Shown piece by piece: positions 27,465-38,424 of a stretch of 64,000 nucleotides of DNA. This stretch comes from Quillaja saponaria (Eukaryota > Streptophyta > Magnoliopsida > Fabales > Quillajaceae). Position 1 is the stretch's first letter, and every line of letters begins with the position of its first letter. Made by a program: the position numbers and the translations under genes. The notes under the pieces were generated by a model. It was not told the DNA's origin, made no database searches, and worked only from the letters and a program-made list of their open reading frames with translations. The DNA lies in assembly GCA_029379385.1 (NCBI GenBank), contig CM055614.1, forward strand, positions 2,790,001 through 2,854,000, in the 5' to 3' direction.

Positions 27465-30400
27465 CTATGTATCGGTCCAAGTAGCAAAAACTGGCATCTG
27501 AGGCAAAGAAAGTGCAGGTCCTCTGTTGGGCTGATGAGACCCAAGAATTCACATTGCTAGTTGGACTAGCACATGACTTGGATGCTGATTGAGGCATCCC
27601 AAATAGCATTGGCAAGCTTGTTTTATCAGGGCTGCATTCTCTTGAGCTGCCTCAACCTAGTCACCAACGAAGAAGCATTTGACAAATGATTAGCTGCTTT
27701 AGATGAGTCCTCTACTTCAATTGAGAAGGACTGAGTTCTGTAGCTTTCAATGTTTGATAGTTTCTGATCAAGTTGTTGCGAGGAGTGGCTGAGCACCATT
27801 TTCCAGTCTGCTTGCGCTTCACTGTTATTCTGTGAAAGAATGGTTTCTTGGGTGTTACTTTGTGAAGAAATATTGGGGTTAGTAGCTTCCTTTCTGGAGC
27901 CCATGTCTTTGTTTTTCCTAGCTAGTTCACCAGCAAGAAGGGAATTGCTTGCCATTATTCTTTCCACATCGTACCTTGTGATGACAAAGTTCGTTACAGC
28001 ATTTATCCCACGGAATTTTATAGCTGCAACGTCGTAGGCTTCAGCTGCTTCCTCTTGGGTGCCTAAGTTTGATTTCAATAGAGCTGGGATTAGCTTATTA
28101 TTTTAACTCCAGACTATAGACAACAAGAAGGGTTTCAGTTAAGAATTTATTTATTTTTTATTTTTTGCTAACCGATAAGAATCTATTTAGATTAAAGTTT
28201 TGTGTGTATGCGTTTAAATGAACAGCCTTAACAAAAGCTATGCCTTCCTGACTACCTAGGCCTCTGCAATATTAAAGTGGTTCATGATCAGCTTTTCAGT
28301 GGATGAAAAAAGACAATATCTTAAGAGCTTAAGAGTGCTTCAAACTTTGGCTTTTTAAAGTCATAAAGCACACCCTTTAGTCTATTGGTTTAGTCCAAAT
28401 ATGACAACATGGTAAATGAATTTTTCAGAACCAGGAAGGAGAATAAGATAAGAAACATATAGAAAAGAGGAATCTTGAGCAACTGCGAACGAGAAACAAT
28501 GTTCAAAACACTCACTGAATGTTCCAAGATAAAGATCTTTGTTTCCAGCAACCCTGCCAATTCTTGCTTGCCACCGCCCATGTTGATGATGTCTGCTACA
28601 CAGTGAATAAAAAAAAACCAACGATTTCACAGGATAAATAAATTTCTAAGAAACAAATCCAGTTCATCATTATAAATACACTATATTATTCTTGGGTCAT
28701 AGGACCTTGTTACTCCTCTGTAAATGGAAGCACCTCTTGAGAATCCACTGCTTTTCCTGTAGGGAACAAATTTCGAAGATATACATGTTATGAGCAAGTA
28801 ATCCGGCAGTGCAGCCACTTTCAATGCACAACAAAATGACGAGGCAGAACCAAAAATGTTACCTTCGTAAATGAGCAACATATTCCTGTCTGGTCATGTT
28901 CTTCATTTCTTCAAGTTCATTTTGATAATTTTCCAACTGCCAAAAAATATAAAAAGTTGCATATTAGTCACTGTGACTGAGATAGGCCGATCTGATGAGT
29001 GTAAACTGTAAAGAGAATGGAATCATTACTCGGAAATTAACATGAGTGGAGGGTCCCCAATACTTGAGTGCGGCCAGATCATAAGCTCTTGCAGCTTTCT
29101 CTTCCATATCATAGCCCCCTGAAATCAAATTTTTGGAAGGACTTGTATAATGAAACACACAAATTGTAATATAAACGTCAGTTGCTCGGTCAATGCAGCT
29201 TACCTAAATATACTGAGATTCATCATTGTGAATGCCATCCCCAGCAAATCAAAGCACATTTTTGAAGAAAAAAAATCAGATACAGTGAGAATTAAGGACA
29301 AGAACAGAATGCATTGCGGTCCCAAAGGAAGACATCCCATGGCCAATAAGTACACACACAAATGATAGTTCAAAAGATAGCACTGAGACAAAAGATAGTA
29401 TTTGTGTTATTTACCTTGCCTTCCTTTCCTGCTTTGCCCCTCTTTCTTACAACTATTGTCCCATAGATGAGCTTCAAATCTACCAGTCCATCTATGCCTG
29501 ATAAACAAACGCCCTTTAGGAAAAAAAGAAGATAAAAAGAACAGACAAAATGAAAAAGGAGATAAACAATTAAATACTGAGGATGATAAATGGGTCAACT
29601 CAAATACACAGAATCTGAAGCAAAGAATGCAAAATGACTGAGCACACTAATGAACGAGAACAGACAACTTGTATAAACTCGTGATCTTACACTTTTAGGA
29701 ACACCAAGGATGAAGCAGAAATGTACAAGGTATTGAAGAGAAATGAAAAGGACTAACCTTGTCACACCTCTATATTGAGATGTTCTTTGGCCAAATGTAT
29801 CTAAGGACTTCCTATGAACAATCTGATTCTGATCCATCTTTTCAGGTCCCCTTTTCTTGGTATCCATAGCAATAGAATTAGTCACAGTTGGAGCTATCTG
29901 CTGTGAATTTGTAACACAGCTTGATTGGAAGCCAGAACTCGCGGACAAGCTTAATGACTTCAAATCACCGTATGTCATTGCATCAATAGACCCACATTGA
30001 CCTGCATTGTCCTCTGAAACACCAGTCATCTTCTGCTTCTGTGCATGGTTAGCTGGATAGTCACTAAAAACCCAGTTCTTCATGGAAGGAAATCCATCTT
30101 CCACCGCAGTTGGGAGCTGGAGGCTGCAATTGGAAATCTGGGTTTCCTTGGCCTCCTCTAACATTATATCATGGTTTTTGAAGTCAGAGTAATATGAGTA
30201 CTGTTGGGTCTGAATCTGCTGCTGCTGCTGTTGTTGGTGTCTAGAACAGTGTTGGAGATGGTTTAGAGTATTAAAGTTGTGATCACGGTCGGGGGATTGA
30301 TTGTAAACCATACTGTCTAAGCTCGAGACCATAGCTTCTCTGGCGTTGCATTCAAATTGATGGGTCCCCATGGGGGCGCCACCAAAGAAGTCCTCTAGTT

Positions 30401-30846
30401 TTGGAGTTGAAGTTTCCACGATTGCTACAAATGAGAAGTCAAATACAGAAGAGTCCAGAAGGTTAAGAACAACATTTATCCACAGCCCAATACAAAGTCT
30501 TAAGAAGAAAGAATATAGCAGATATTTAACGCTAACCTTGTGACCGTGACCTGCTTAGAGTTTCCGTTATGCAAAGAGACCCATCTGATTTGAGTGGCAT
30601 CACAGGCAGGTGGGAATATAATCCAAGACTTTCACCTTCAACTCCATAGTAAATACCACAATTAGTATGTGTTTGGGTGTGGGAAAAGCTTGCTGGAGCT
30701 GCTGCTGCTGCTGCAACAAAGGAAGGCTGTGTGTTATGATGATTTTGGGGGTCTGACGGAACTTCCAAATTCACTTGAGGAAAAAGGGAGAAACCCAACC
30801 AGTTATTATGATTGTTGGGTATAGCATCATTATCCAAGGACTTCAT
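27465..30846 (-). CDS. ANT: AINTEGUMENTA, AP2/ERF transcription factor with two AP2 domains; two +1 frameshifts in the last exon
   Basis: ANT promotes cell proliferation and organ growth. There are nine coding exons: 30846-30537, 30424-29758, 29497-29415, 29212-29204, 29118-29030, 28936-28863, 28756-28706, 28592-28516 and 28062-27465, with all phases consistent. The N-terminus has the ANT-type blocks [23 protein letters not shown] and KLEDFFGG. The pre-AP2 basic block [20 protein letters not shown] follows. AP2 repeat 1 spans exons 2-5 and includes a 9-nt microexon. The linker is [22 protein letters not shown]2 repeat 2 begins SIYRGVTR and continues [20 protein letters not shown]. Two extra bases (near 27650-27655 and 27518-27522) disrupt the last exon. 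Without them the protein ends in the conserved [13 protein letters not shown], with TAG at 27465-27467. As sequenced it ends early at 27626. The linker has NFR where relatives have NFS or NFP, and NFVITRYDV where NFDITRYDV is usual. Confidence 0.93.
29204..29212 (-). other. ANT: Nine-nucleotide microexon of ANT
   Basis: On the minus strand CTCAG/TATATTTAG/GTAAG. With the flanking G it encodes V-Y-L, completing the conserved RQVYLGGYD of AP2 repeat 1. A 9-nt exon here is a known feature of AP2/ANT-lineage genes. Leaving it out would delete three AP2 residues in frame. Confidence 0.9.
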
Positions 30847-33461
30847 CTTCTCTCAAAGTTGCTCCTCATCACTTAGATTCTAGGCAAGTTTGTCTCTCTC
30901 AAGGCAAGGCAACTCAATCATTGTGAAACAAATAAACTAATCATTCCACTATACCAGCATCTCATGGCTTTCTCCGTTTTAAACATGGGTTTTTTGTTTG
31001 CTAGCTGCAGAACTGATTAGAAAAAATCTAACGATCCATCTAAAAAATCCAACTCCTGCAACTAAATCTATTCCATCCGTGTGTCTGTGTTTATGTGAGA
31101 TTGTCTTTCTCTTTGAACGGTTTTCTAAAGTGAATGAACCAGATCCCTTTAAATTAACTAAACAAAAAGAATGAGTTCCAGCCAGCAATGTTGGGCATCC
31201 TCCCCGCATTCCATAGGGATCTGTGTATGAGAAAGACCCGTTCTTTTGCTTTATCCTACGCAACTCATTGTCTTTCTTTTTCCTTTCCTTTAAGATCTCT
31301 TAAACCCCAATTTAATATTTAAATGATAGAAGTAAGAAACGCCAAGACCTGCAACCTACAACAGACAGAAAACACAGGAAACTTTATTTTCTCATGTGAG
31401 TAAAACTGCCCAGTACCCAGAAAAAGCCCTCAAGACTAATAAATTTATCCACTAATAGTAGTGGGTTTAGTGGGTGCACCATAGTATTTAATAATGAACT
31501 GGGTTTGCATGCTTTAATGGCTTAGGCCCTGAGCACCTCAATTAGATTTCACGGGCAGAAGACAAATTGTACCCCCTCCAGTCACTTCACAACAGAACGC
31601 AAGCTGCTTCACTGGACTGGACCTACTAAACCTTGCAACTAGAGGATAGGTATCTCATCCCAAATGTTCTTACGACGCCGTTTCCAAAGACAACTTGGAC
31701 ACCAGGGCAAGTGTTGGCATGTCACGCCCAGACTTGCTTGCCTTAGCCATTCCTGGATACTGACAATAAGATAAACCATTCATCACTTCACAATGGAGTT
31801 TAAATTTCAAAAAGTAGTGAGAAATATAAATTGAATTACTATGGATGATGTTTCCCTGTTTTACTCCAATTACCTCTATTGATGCACTATCATTTAAACT
31901 TATAAATTAGCATGGTAACGGTCAGAGTTCTCACAGACAAAGTAACAAACACTTAATGGCATGCACCCAAAGAAAATACTAGTTATTTTACAAAACAAAG
32001 TTGTTCTTGCTAGAAACAAAGATGAAAAAAAAAAATTGTAAATTTCAAAATGGTTTTGAATGATCATAGTTTGGTAGCTAAGCATAACATTGTACGTTGG
32101 TATGAAATAGCTAGCTTACAAAAACATAAATGGAAATCTTGTGCAAAAAATTCTGGTCTTACAGGAACCAAGTATTTTCAGCCTAAAGAGGATCAGGCTT
32201 GGGAAGTGGAGGGTGGGGTTTCAAAACAAAATGCTACATCTGCCTGCCCTGCTTTTTTCATCAAAGCGACTATGGAATATTATTACATGATATGGTCAAA
32301 CCTGGCCCGTTTTGACTTTTGTCCATGTCATCCCCGTAGAGAACTCCTAGGGTTGAATTGAAGAACAAAATCCAGAATTATTGACGGTGGGACGTGAGTC
32401 AAGTGACTAACATCTTTTATTTTGCAGCTTAGAAAAATAATTTGATTTTCTAACTATGAAAATAGATTGCACGTCGGCATTAAAGAATTCGAACCTAAAA
32501 AATTTTAAAAAATTATCATCCTACCAATCCAACAACCCAACGGTTACTCACAAAACCTATTAGTAACAAATTTAAACAATTGTTTTCCTTGATTTTCTAA
32601 CAATTTTATAGAGTCGAAGAAGCATATTTATCTTTGCCCCACTTGAGGAATATTCTTCCTGCCCACTTAGTGCAGAAGGTAAAATTAAGCGTCCTATTGG
32701 CTATTGCATATTTAATGAAAGAGGATATGAACAACTTATTCCAAAAAGCTTTCAAATCCATATTGCCTTTGATAAACTTAATCATTAGTTTGCATGCAAA
32801 TTTGCGTGACTAAATTCATGGGGACAGATTTTCTGGAGGCCATGATTTGGTTTTAAAAGATACTGTGAGTGGGATGGGAGTTTGGCAGTGAAAGAAAGAA
32901 AGATAGGACCAAAGGATTAGGGGAGGGAATGTTGAGAAAAAGAAAGAGACCCTCGTATTTTTTTTTTGTAGTAATGATAATGATGAGTATATACACCCAC
33001 CAAGCACTAGAGGCCAATAAGGTTTTGCCCGAAATAGTGTAATGGCCAAATTAAAAGAACTGAGCTGCCTCATCAAATTTTACCTTCTTTCAATTTCACC
33101 ATCCTTTTGGTACGATGGTGGAAATCTGTTTGAACACTGCCCTTCTTCTCTTCTTTGTCATATTGGACCATTATAATTTATACCCTCCCCTGTTTTAGTC
33201 AAGATTTCCATTGCCTGAACTTTAACTTCTAGATTTTGAGCCATATATAAAGGCTATTTTTGTAAAAATGAACTTCCATAGATGGTCCCTTGAGTTTGAG
33301 ATACAAGCTACTTGGCCAAAATAAACTGAACAGAGATTCAATATATAGGACTTCTTCATTGTACTGTTATTTAAATGTTTCGCAATTTTACATAGCAATG
33401 GCAGAGAAAGAGTACACGAGCATCATATATGTCACTAACACTGAAGAGCTGCAGTAAACTC
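30847..33461. other. Spacer upstream of ANT
   Basis: ANT 5' region (30847 to about 31300, possible 5' UTR and promoter) and AT-rich spacer to the 3' end of the dehydrogenase gene. No gene was recognised. Confidence 0.55.
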
Positions 33462-34304
33462 TCAAACCCTTTTGTTTAGGCCGAAACGAAAGGAAAAGAA
33501 GAGATCTCTCACCCATAGGGGACACCATGAGAGAAAGGCAAACAGAAGGGTCATGTGACCAAATATGATTTCCTTTGGTGGTGGACTAGAGCTCAATACT
33601 TTTTCTGCAACATGCCTTGCAAACACCCCTGCATCCGTTGATTTTCCACTCTGGGAAGCTCTTGCACGGTCAGCAATGACCTCTTTGAACTCTTTATAAA
33701 GCTTCCAATCTTGATTTGCCAACTTTTCCAAACTAGCACTTCCAAAATTTGATCTTATGGCCGCTGGTTGAACTAGCACTACATTAATACCAAAGGGCTT
33801 TAGTTCAAGACGCAGAACATGTGACATAGCATGAACGGCAGCCTTGCTAGCACAATAAGAACCTGCCCATGGGGTTGGCACCCTCCCCACTACACTCCCA
33901 ATATTTACTATGGTCCCACTACGGCGCAAAACCATGTAAGGCACAACTTGATGAATTAATCTTAGTGACCCCAATGTATTAATTTCCCAATTCTTCTTAA
34001 ATGCATCAAGTGGAATCTCAGCTAAAGGGCCAGTGATTCCTATCCCAGCATTGTTAATCAGAACATCTATGTGCCCACATTTGGACATAATAGTGTCCAC
34101 AGCTGAAGCTACACTTTCATCGGATAAGACATCAAGCTCAAGCGTCTCAATATTATGTGATGGCAGGTCTGACATGTCGCGCATCCTCGGAGGGATGTCA
34201 GTGGCAAAGACCTGGCAATTTTTCTTAGCAAATGCCCTACAATACTCATAGCCAATGCCACCTTTTGCACAGCCAGTGACTAAAACGACTTTACGACCAC
34301 TCAT
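33462..34304 (-). CDS. Short-chain dehydrogenase/reductase, acyl-DHAP-reductase-like
   Basis: Intact single-exon gene of 280 codons. The classical SDR features are present: a glycine-rich NADP(H) loop TGCAKGGIG at 10-18, NNAG at 84-87, catalytic Ser137 and the Y150-x3-K154 pair in SYCASK. The C-terminal 30 residues are hydrophobic and aromatic (LLFAFLSWCPLWVRDLFFSF), probably a membrane anchor. The overall pattern matches plant proteins annotated as NADPH-dependent 1-acyldihydroxyacetone phosphate reductase, which would make lysophosphatidate at the ER; the substrate is inferred from annotation habit only. A likely TATA element (TTATAAACTTATA on the minus strand) lies near 34355-34367. I do not recall an orthologue in the Arabidopsis segments matched by its neighbours. 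Confidence 0.9.
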   Translation of the reverse strand: MSGRKVVLVTGCAKGGIGYEYCRAFAKKNCQVFATDIPPRMRDMSDLPSHNIETLELDVLSDESVASAVDTIMSKCGHIDVLINNAGIGITGPLAEIPLDAFKKNWEINTLGSLRLIHQVVPYMVLRRSGTIVNIGSVVGRVPTPWAGSYCASKAAVHAMSHVLRLELKPFGINVVLVQPAAIRSNFGSASLEKLANQDWKLYKEFKEVIADRARASQSGKSTDAGVFARHVAEKVLSSSPPPKEIIFGHMTLLFAFLSWCPLWVRDLFFSFRFGLNKRV

Positions 34305-36432
34305 ACTTATTTTTTCAATGTCCTAATCAATGTTTGCAGGTTTATTATATCTGTGTATAAGTTTATAAGGGGACTGATATAAAGCTAGCTTTCTTGATCA
34401 ACATTGTTTTTTCATCGTAATTTTAGTAAGGTTGAAGAATATCCTTCGAAGCATATGCTTCTCTAACAGTACTGGCCGGCTACAACGGACTTATATGCTT
34501 GTAGTCTTACAATCATGAAGCTCCCATTTAGCAAAAAAATTGGGATCATGAGGATACTACGTAGGTACTTTGTATTGTGCAATACGCATTCTATCACCTA
34601 CAAAGCTCCACAATCACTTCACATCACATGCGTCCAGGATTTGTGCGACCCATATTTTTGGACAAACTGACCTCTAAAACTCGACCCTTACACCCCTACC
34701 TAAAATCAGTTTTTAAATATTTTCTTACGCAAAGCCGTTGGTACGGTTCAAAAATACAAGGGGTATTATTCATGGTCTCTTTGTTTTGATTTTTGAAGTT
34801 TATGAAGGAAACTTTTAACAAACAGGTTAAGGTCACTTCAGGGTTGTAGGAAAAGACAAAAAATTTAAGTTGATTTTGTTTAAATGGAAGTAGACCTGAA
34901 TGTAATGTAATGCCCTTAAATGTACAAGTGTGAGTTAAGGTTTTTCACGTGGGAACATGGAATCCAAGCAAAATCTAATTAAGATTGTAGAAATAACCAA
35001 CATGAGTCAACAGAAAAAAGTAAATTGTTGATAGCAACTTATCCGAGAGCGACCACAGAGCGGTGTTGTCCTACAATGTATGCTTGGGGATAAAAGGTCC
35101 TTGGCCTATTAACCCCCAATAGTATTTTCTCTGCAACTCTATCAACCCCTTTACTTTCTTTTAAAGGGTCCAGGAACTCTAGTGTATGAAAATTTTCTTT
35201 AGAAGGAAATTATTGTTTCTCCCTCTCTCGGCAACATGACTAAATTCAAATCCCTCTTTTAATTGGCTTGACTCTCCTCTGAGTCCATCCTCTCTCTCTC
35301 TCTCTCTGTAAAAATTTGCTATGTCACACCCTTAGATAAGATTCTCTCTACAGCTGCCTTGCTAACAGCAACATTTCCTCTTCTCTTTTCCTTAATTTTC
35401 TGCTCCAAAATTTCAAGCATATTACGCCCATTTCTGAGATGTAAAAAGGCTGGGACTACTCTAAGACTAAGTAGTATATAGTTCTAGCCCTGCAGCTACA
35501 CAGACCCTACTAGATTTTCTTTCAGTTAGAAAGAAATCCCATTAGATATTGAAGGAAATCAAGCAAATTGGAGAACCCATTTTCCCCTTAATATGTAAAA
35601 GCCAATCGGCAAAATATTGCCATTCCTATAGGGGCTAGGACCCCTATAGTTTCTGCTAGAATTGAATATACACATCTAATAGGGGTGTACTTGAGGGTGG
35701 GGTTTCTTTGAAAGAATGGAGAGGAAAAAAGCCACATTACCTTCATCCCTGATCCCACTCTTGGACACATACTAGAGGTGTGTCAGCCACATTACTGAAG
35801 CTCTGGAAGTATGGATTAAGTTTTCTTGTCCATTTATGCTCTGCGTCACAACAGCAGAATGAATGAGACTAAACGGGTTGTTCGTTTATGGTGGCTTGTC
35901 ATGTCGTCGTTTCTGGCTGTTTTTAGAGGTTGTTGGACATAATTGACTCAGAATGTTTTGAAAAGGACGGTCACCGTACTGATTTAACCCAAAGGAAATA
36001 TCACCCAGTTAGCCAGCTTGGGCATTTCTTGAAGGACCACTTGGCATCGCTTATTTGATAGCCATAGTGGGGTGTCATGAAAGTGGTGAATAGAAATGGC
36101 ACAACATAAAGAAGCTTGGAGCTAGAAAAATTGATCAGGTAGAGGTATTCATTGGAAAACTGGAAAACCCTAGGGACATAAAAAAATAAATTTAGAATTT
36201 AAATACAATTAAATCATAAACCACAAAACTTATTAATTCGTGTTCAGTAACTTTGAAACTAATTCTATGCTGGAAATAGAATTAGTTTATGAAAAGAATG
36301 CCCACTTTGACTCGATACAAGAAGAGCCCGTGCTGAAATCATTAAAAAAAAAAACTACAAGTGTTACTACATGGACCATGCTTTTCAGTTTTCGTCTTCT
36401 CGTTTGATGTTCTGCACAACAAAGCCCTTCTT
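34305..36432. other. Spacer
   Basis: Promoter of the dehydrogenase gene followed by spacer with a short CT repeat near 35288-35307. No gene was recognised. Confidence 0.6.
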
Positions 36433-37368
36433 TCAGACTTGAGGCATATGTGTAGAAACCTGAGCTTGACTGCCACTACTGCTATCTTCATCTCTCTCAT
36501 TTGAATTATAATAACTGATGTTTTCCTGAGGCCATATGGCCCAACTATCTGTCTGGCCATTCCAGAAATCCCATGGATATACCCACATAGGGCCAAAACC
36601 ATAGTAATACCCCATTAGATTATCATAATATGGTGTGCTGCCACGAGCAAAAGGAGAATAATTGGCAATATTACCAAATGGTTCATCAAGTCCTCTGTCA
36701 TAAATATTGTAAATGCTAATATGATTGTTAGTCATTTCTTTGCGCACAGCTCTTTTTACCTCTACAATTTTCATGTTCAACTCATGAAATCTTTTCTGCA
36801 GGACATTATCCACAGCCTCCCCTGAAGCATAAGTAATAAACCCAAAGCCTCTAGGCTTCTTAGTCTTTGGATTTTTCATAATCACAAAATCAGTTATTGC
36901 ACCAAAACTTTCAAAATAGCTCTTGAAATCTACCTCTGTTAGAGTTGTAGGTAAACCTCCCACAAAAATTTTTTTGGTGCTAATTAGAGTATTATCACCG
37001 TTGTTACCACTTTGCCTTCTGCATTTGGGTTCAGCTGGTTTGACATCTACCTATAAAAGTAGTGTATAGAATTCAAAACCAATTGCAATAGTCAGTTCAA
37101 ATAGTATTTTTTTTTAAAAACACTCTCCAATAGAAAAGGCACTAACCTTTTTACCCATAATAATCTGCTCTTCTTCCAGAGCTTTATCAGCCATTAATGG
37201 GTCTTTGAAGGTAACAAAGCCAAATCCTCTTGCATTGCCTGTGTTTTTATCAGTAATGATCAAGGACTCTTCCACTTCACCAAGCTTGTTGAAGTGTTCC
37301 TTCAATGTAGCTTCACTCATCTCCTTTGGGATACCACCCACAAACAATTTGTTACGTTTAGAGTCCAT
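36433..37368 (-). CDS. Heterogeneous nuclear ribonucleoprotein-like protein with two RRMs
   Basis: Two coding exons, 37368-37147 and 37050-36433, joined at MGKK/VDVK; 279 residues. RRM1 has RNP2 LFVGGI (8-13) and RNP1 RGFGFVTF (47-54). RRM2 has RNP2 IFVGGL (102-107) and RNP1 RGFGFITY (141-148). The tail is short, Tyr/Trp/Gly-rich and acidic at the end, not the long Gly-rich tail of typical plant hnRNP1 proteins. An in-frame ATG at 37425 would add 19 residues; I chose 37368 because MDSKRNKLFVGG is the usual position relative to RRM1. Probable roles are nuclear or cytoplasmic mRNA binding; the target is unknown. Confidence 0.85.
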
Positions 37369-38033
37369 GATATTAGCTCTAAGACTATGATCTATAAATT
37401 TAAAGGAAGAAAAACAAGAATCCACAAGAAGTTTGGGAAAATAAAAGAATGAGATGGAATACGAATAAAACTGAAATCAGGAAAGATATATATACGACAG
37501 CTGCGACAAGTCTTGCAAAATAAAAAATAAGAAAATAAAAACAAAAGAAGGAAGTAGAATTTAACAAAAATATAATCTCTATACATATAATCTTACTAGT
37601 TCAATTTTTATTAGAACATATAATTGCTAGTTGGAAGTCCACCTTAGGTGGATGAGGAGTATTCAATTCGGAATAAATAACATTGTTCTCCTCAAAATTT
37701 TGCTCCCTCTAGTCTGGTGACTAGTCTCTCTGCCTACAAAAAAGGGGAATTTCTTAGAAAATTTAATACTACAAAAAAAAAAAACCAATTTTAGAAATTT
37801 AATCTAATTCGAATTCAACTAGTCAATCATATCCGAAAAATATATAAAAAATAAAGAAACTACGTTAGACATCTTAAATTCCTTACAAGATAAGATGGGA
37901 TTATTTCAATTGATGCAATTGGTGTGGTCGAAATTATTGGGTATAATGAATTAGCCTATAGATTAATACACAACAATTAACATGTCTTTCACTAACACCG
38001 CAGCCATACAGCAGCAATATTCTGTACCGTTAT
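37369..38033. other. Short spacer between the RNA-binding gene and the MITE
   Basis: 5' flank of the RNA-binding gene with AT-rich sequence. No further gene was recognised. Confidence 0.55.
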
Positions 38034-38424
38034 GGCCCCGTTTGGTATGGAGGTGCGGCGCGGCCTGGCAAAATCCAAGGGCCTGTGCTGCAGCCATGAA
38101 GCTGCAAAATTGGTGCTTCTTAATTTAATTATTAATTATTAATTTTATTTTGTAATTTTAATTGACAACTTAATCGAAGGTATAATTTTTAATTAAGTTT
38201 GTTTTTTACAATTAAAATTAGATATTTAATGTTAATTACATTTAATATCAATTAAAAATAAAAAATAAAACAGCTTAATTAATTTATACACAAAACATTT
38301 TAAATGTTTTTTTGACAAATTTTTACACAAAATAATTTTTCTAATCATAGTCTCAGCCAATAACATTTGAGCCATCTACTTATTTTATCATAGTATCTGC
38401 CTAGCGGCTATACCAAAGACACCC
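38034..38424. mobile_element. MITE-like element with TTTGGTAT terminal inverted repeats, inserted in a stop codon
   Basis: The left end reads GGCCCCGTTTGGTATGG. The right end on the minus strand reads GGGTGTCTTTGGTATAG. They share GG, TTTGGTAT and G at the same offsets. The 3-bp flanks are both TAT (38031-38033 and 38425-38427), a likely target-site duplication. The interior is about 390 bp, very AT-rich and non-coding. Length, TIR style (GGnnnnnTTTGG) and 3-bp duplication suggest a PIF/Harbinger-like (Tourist) MITE, although the usual duplication is TWA. It overlaps the last base of the neighbouring stop codon. Confidence 0.6.
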
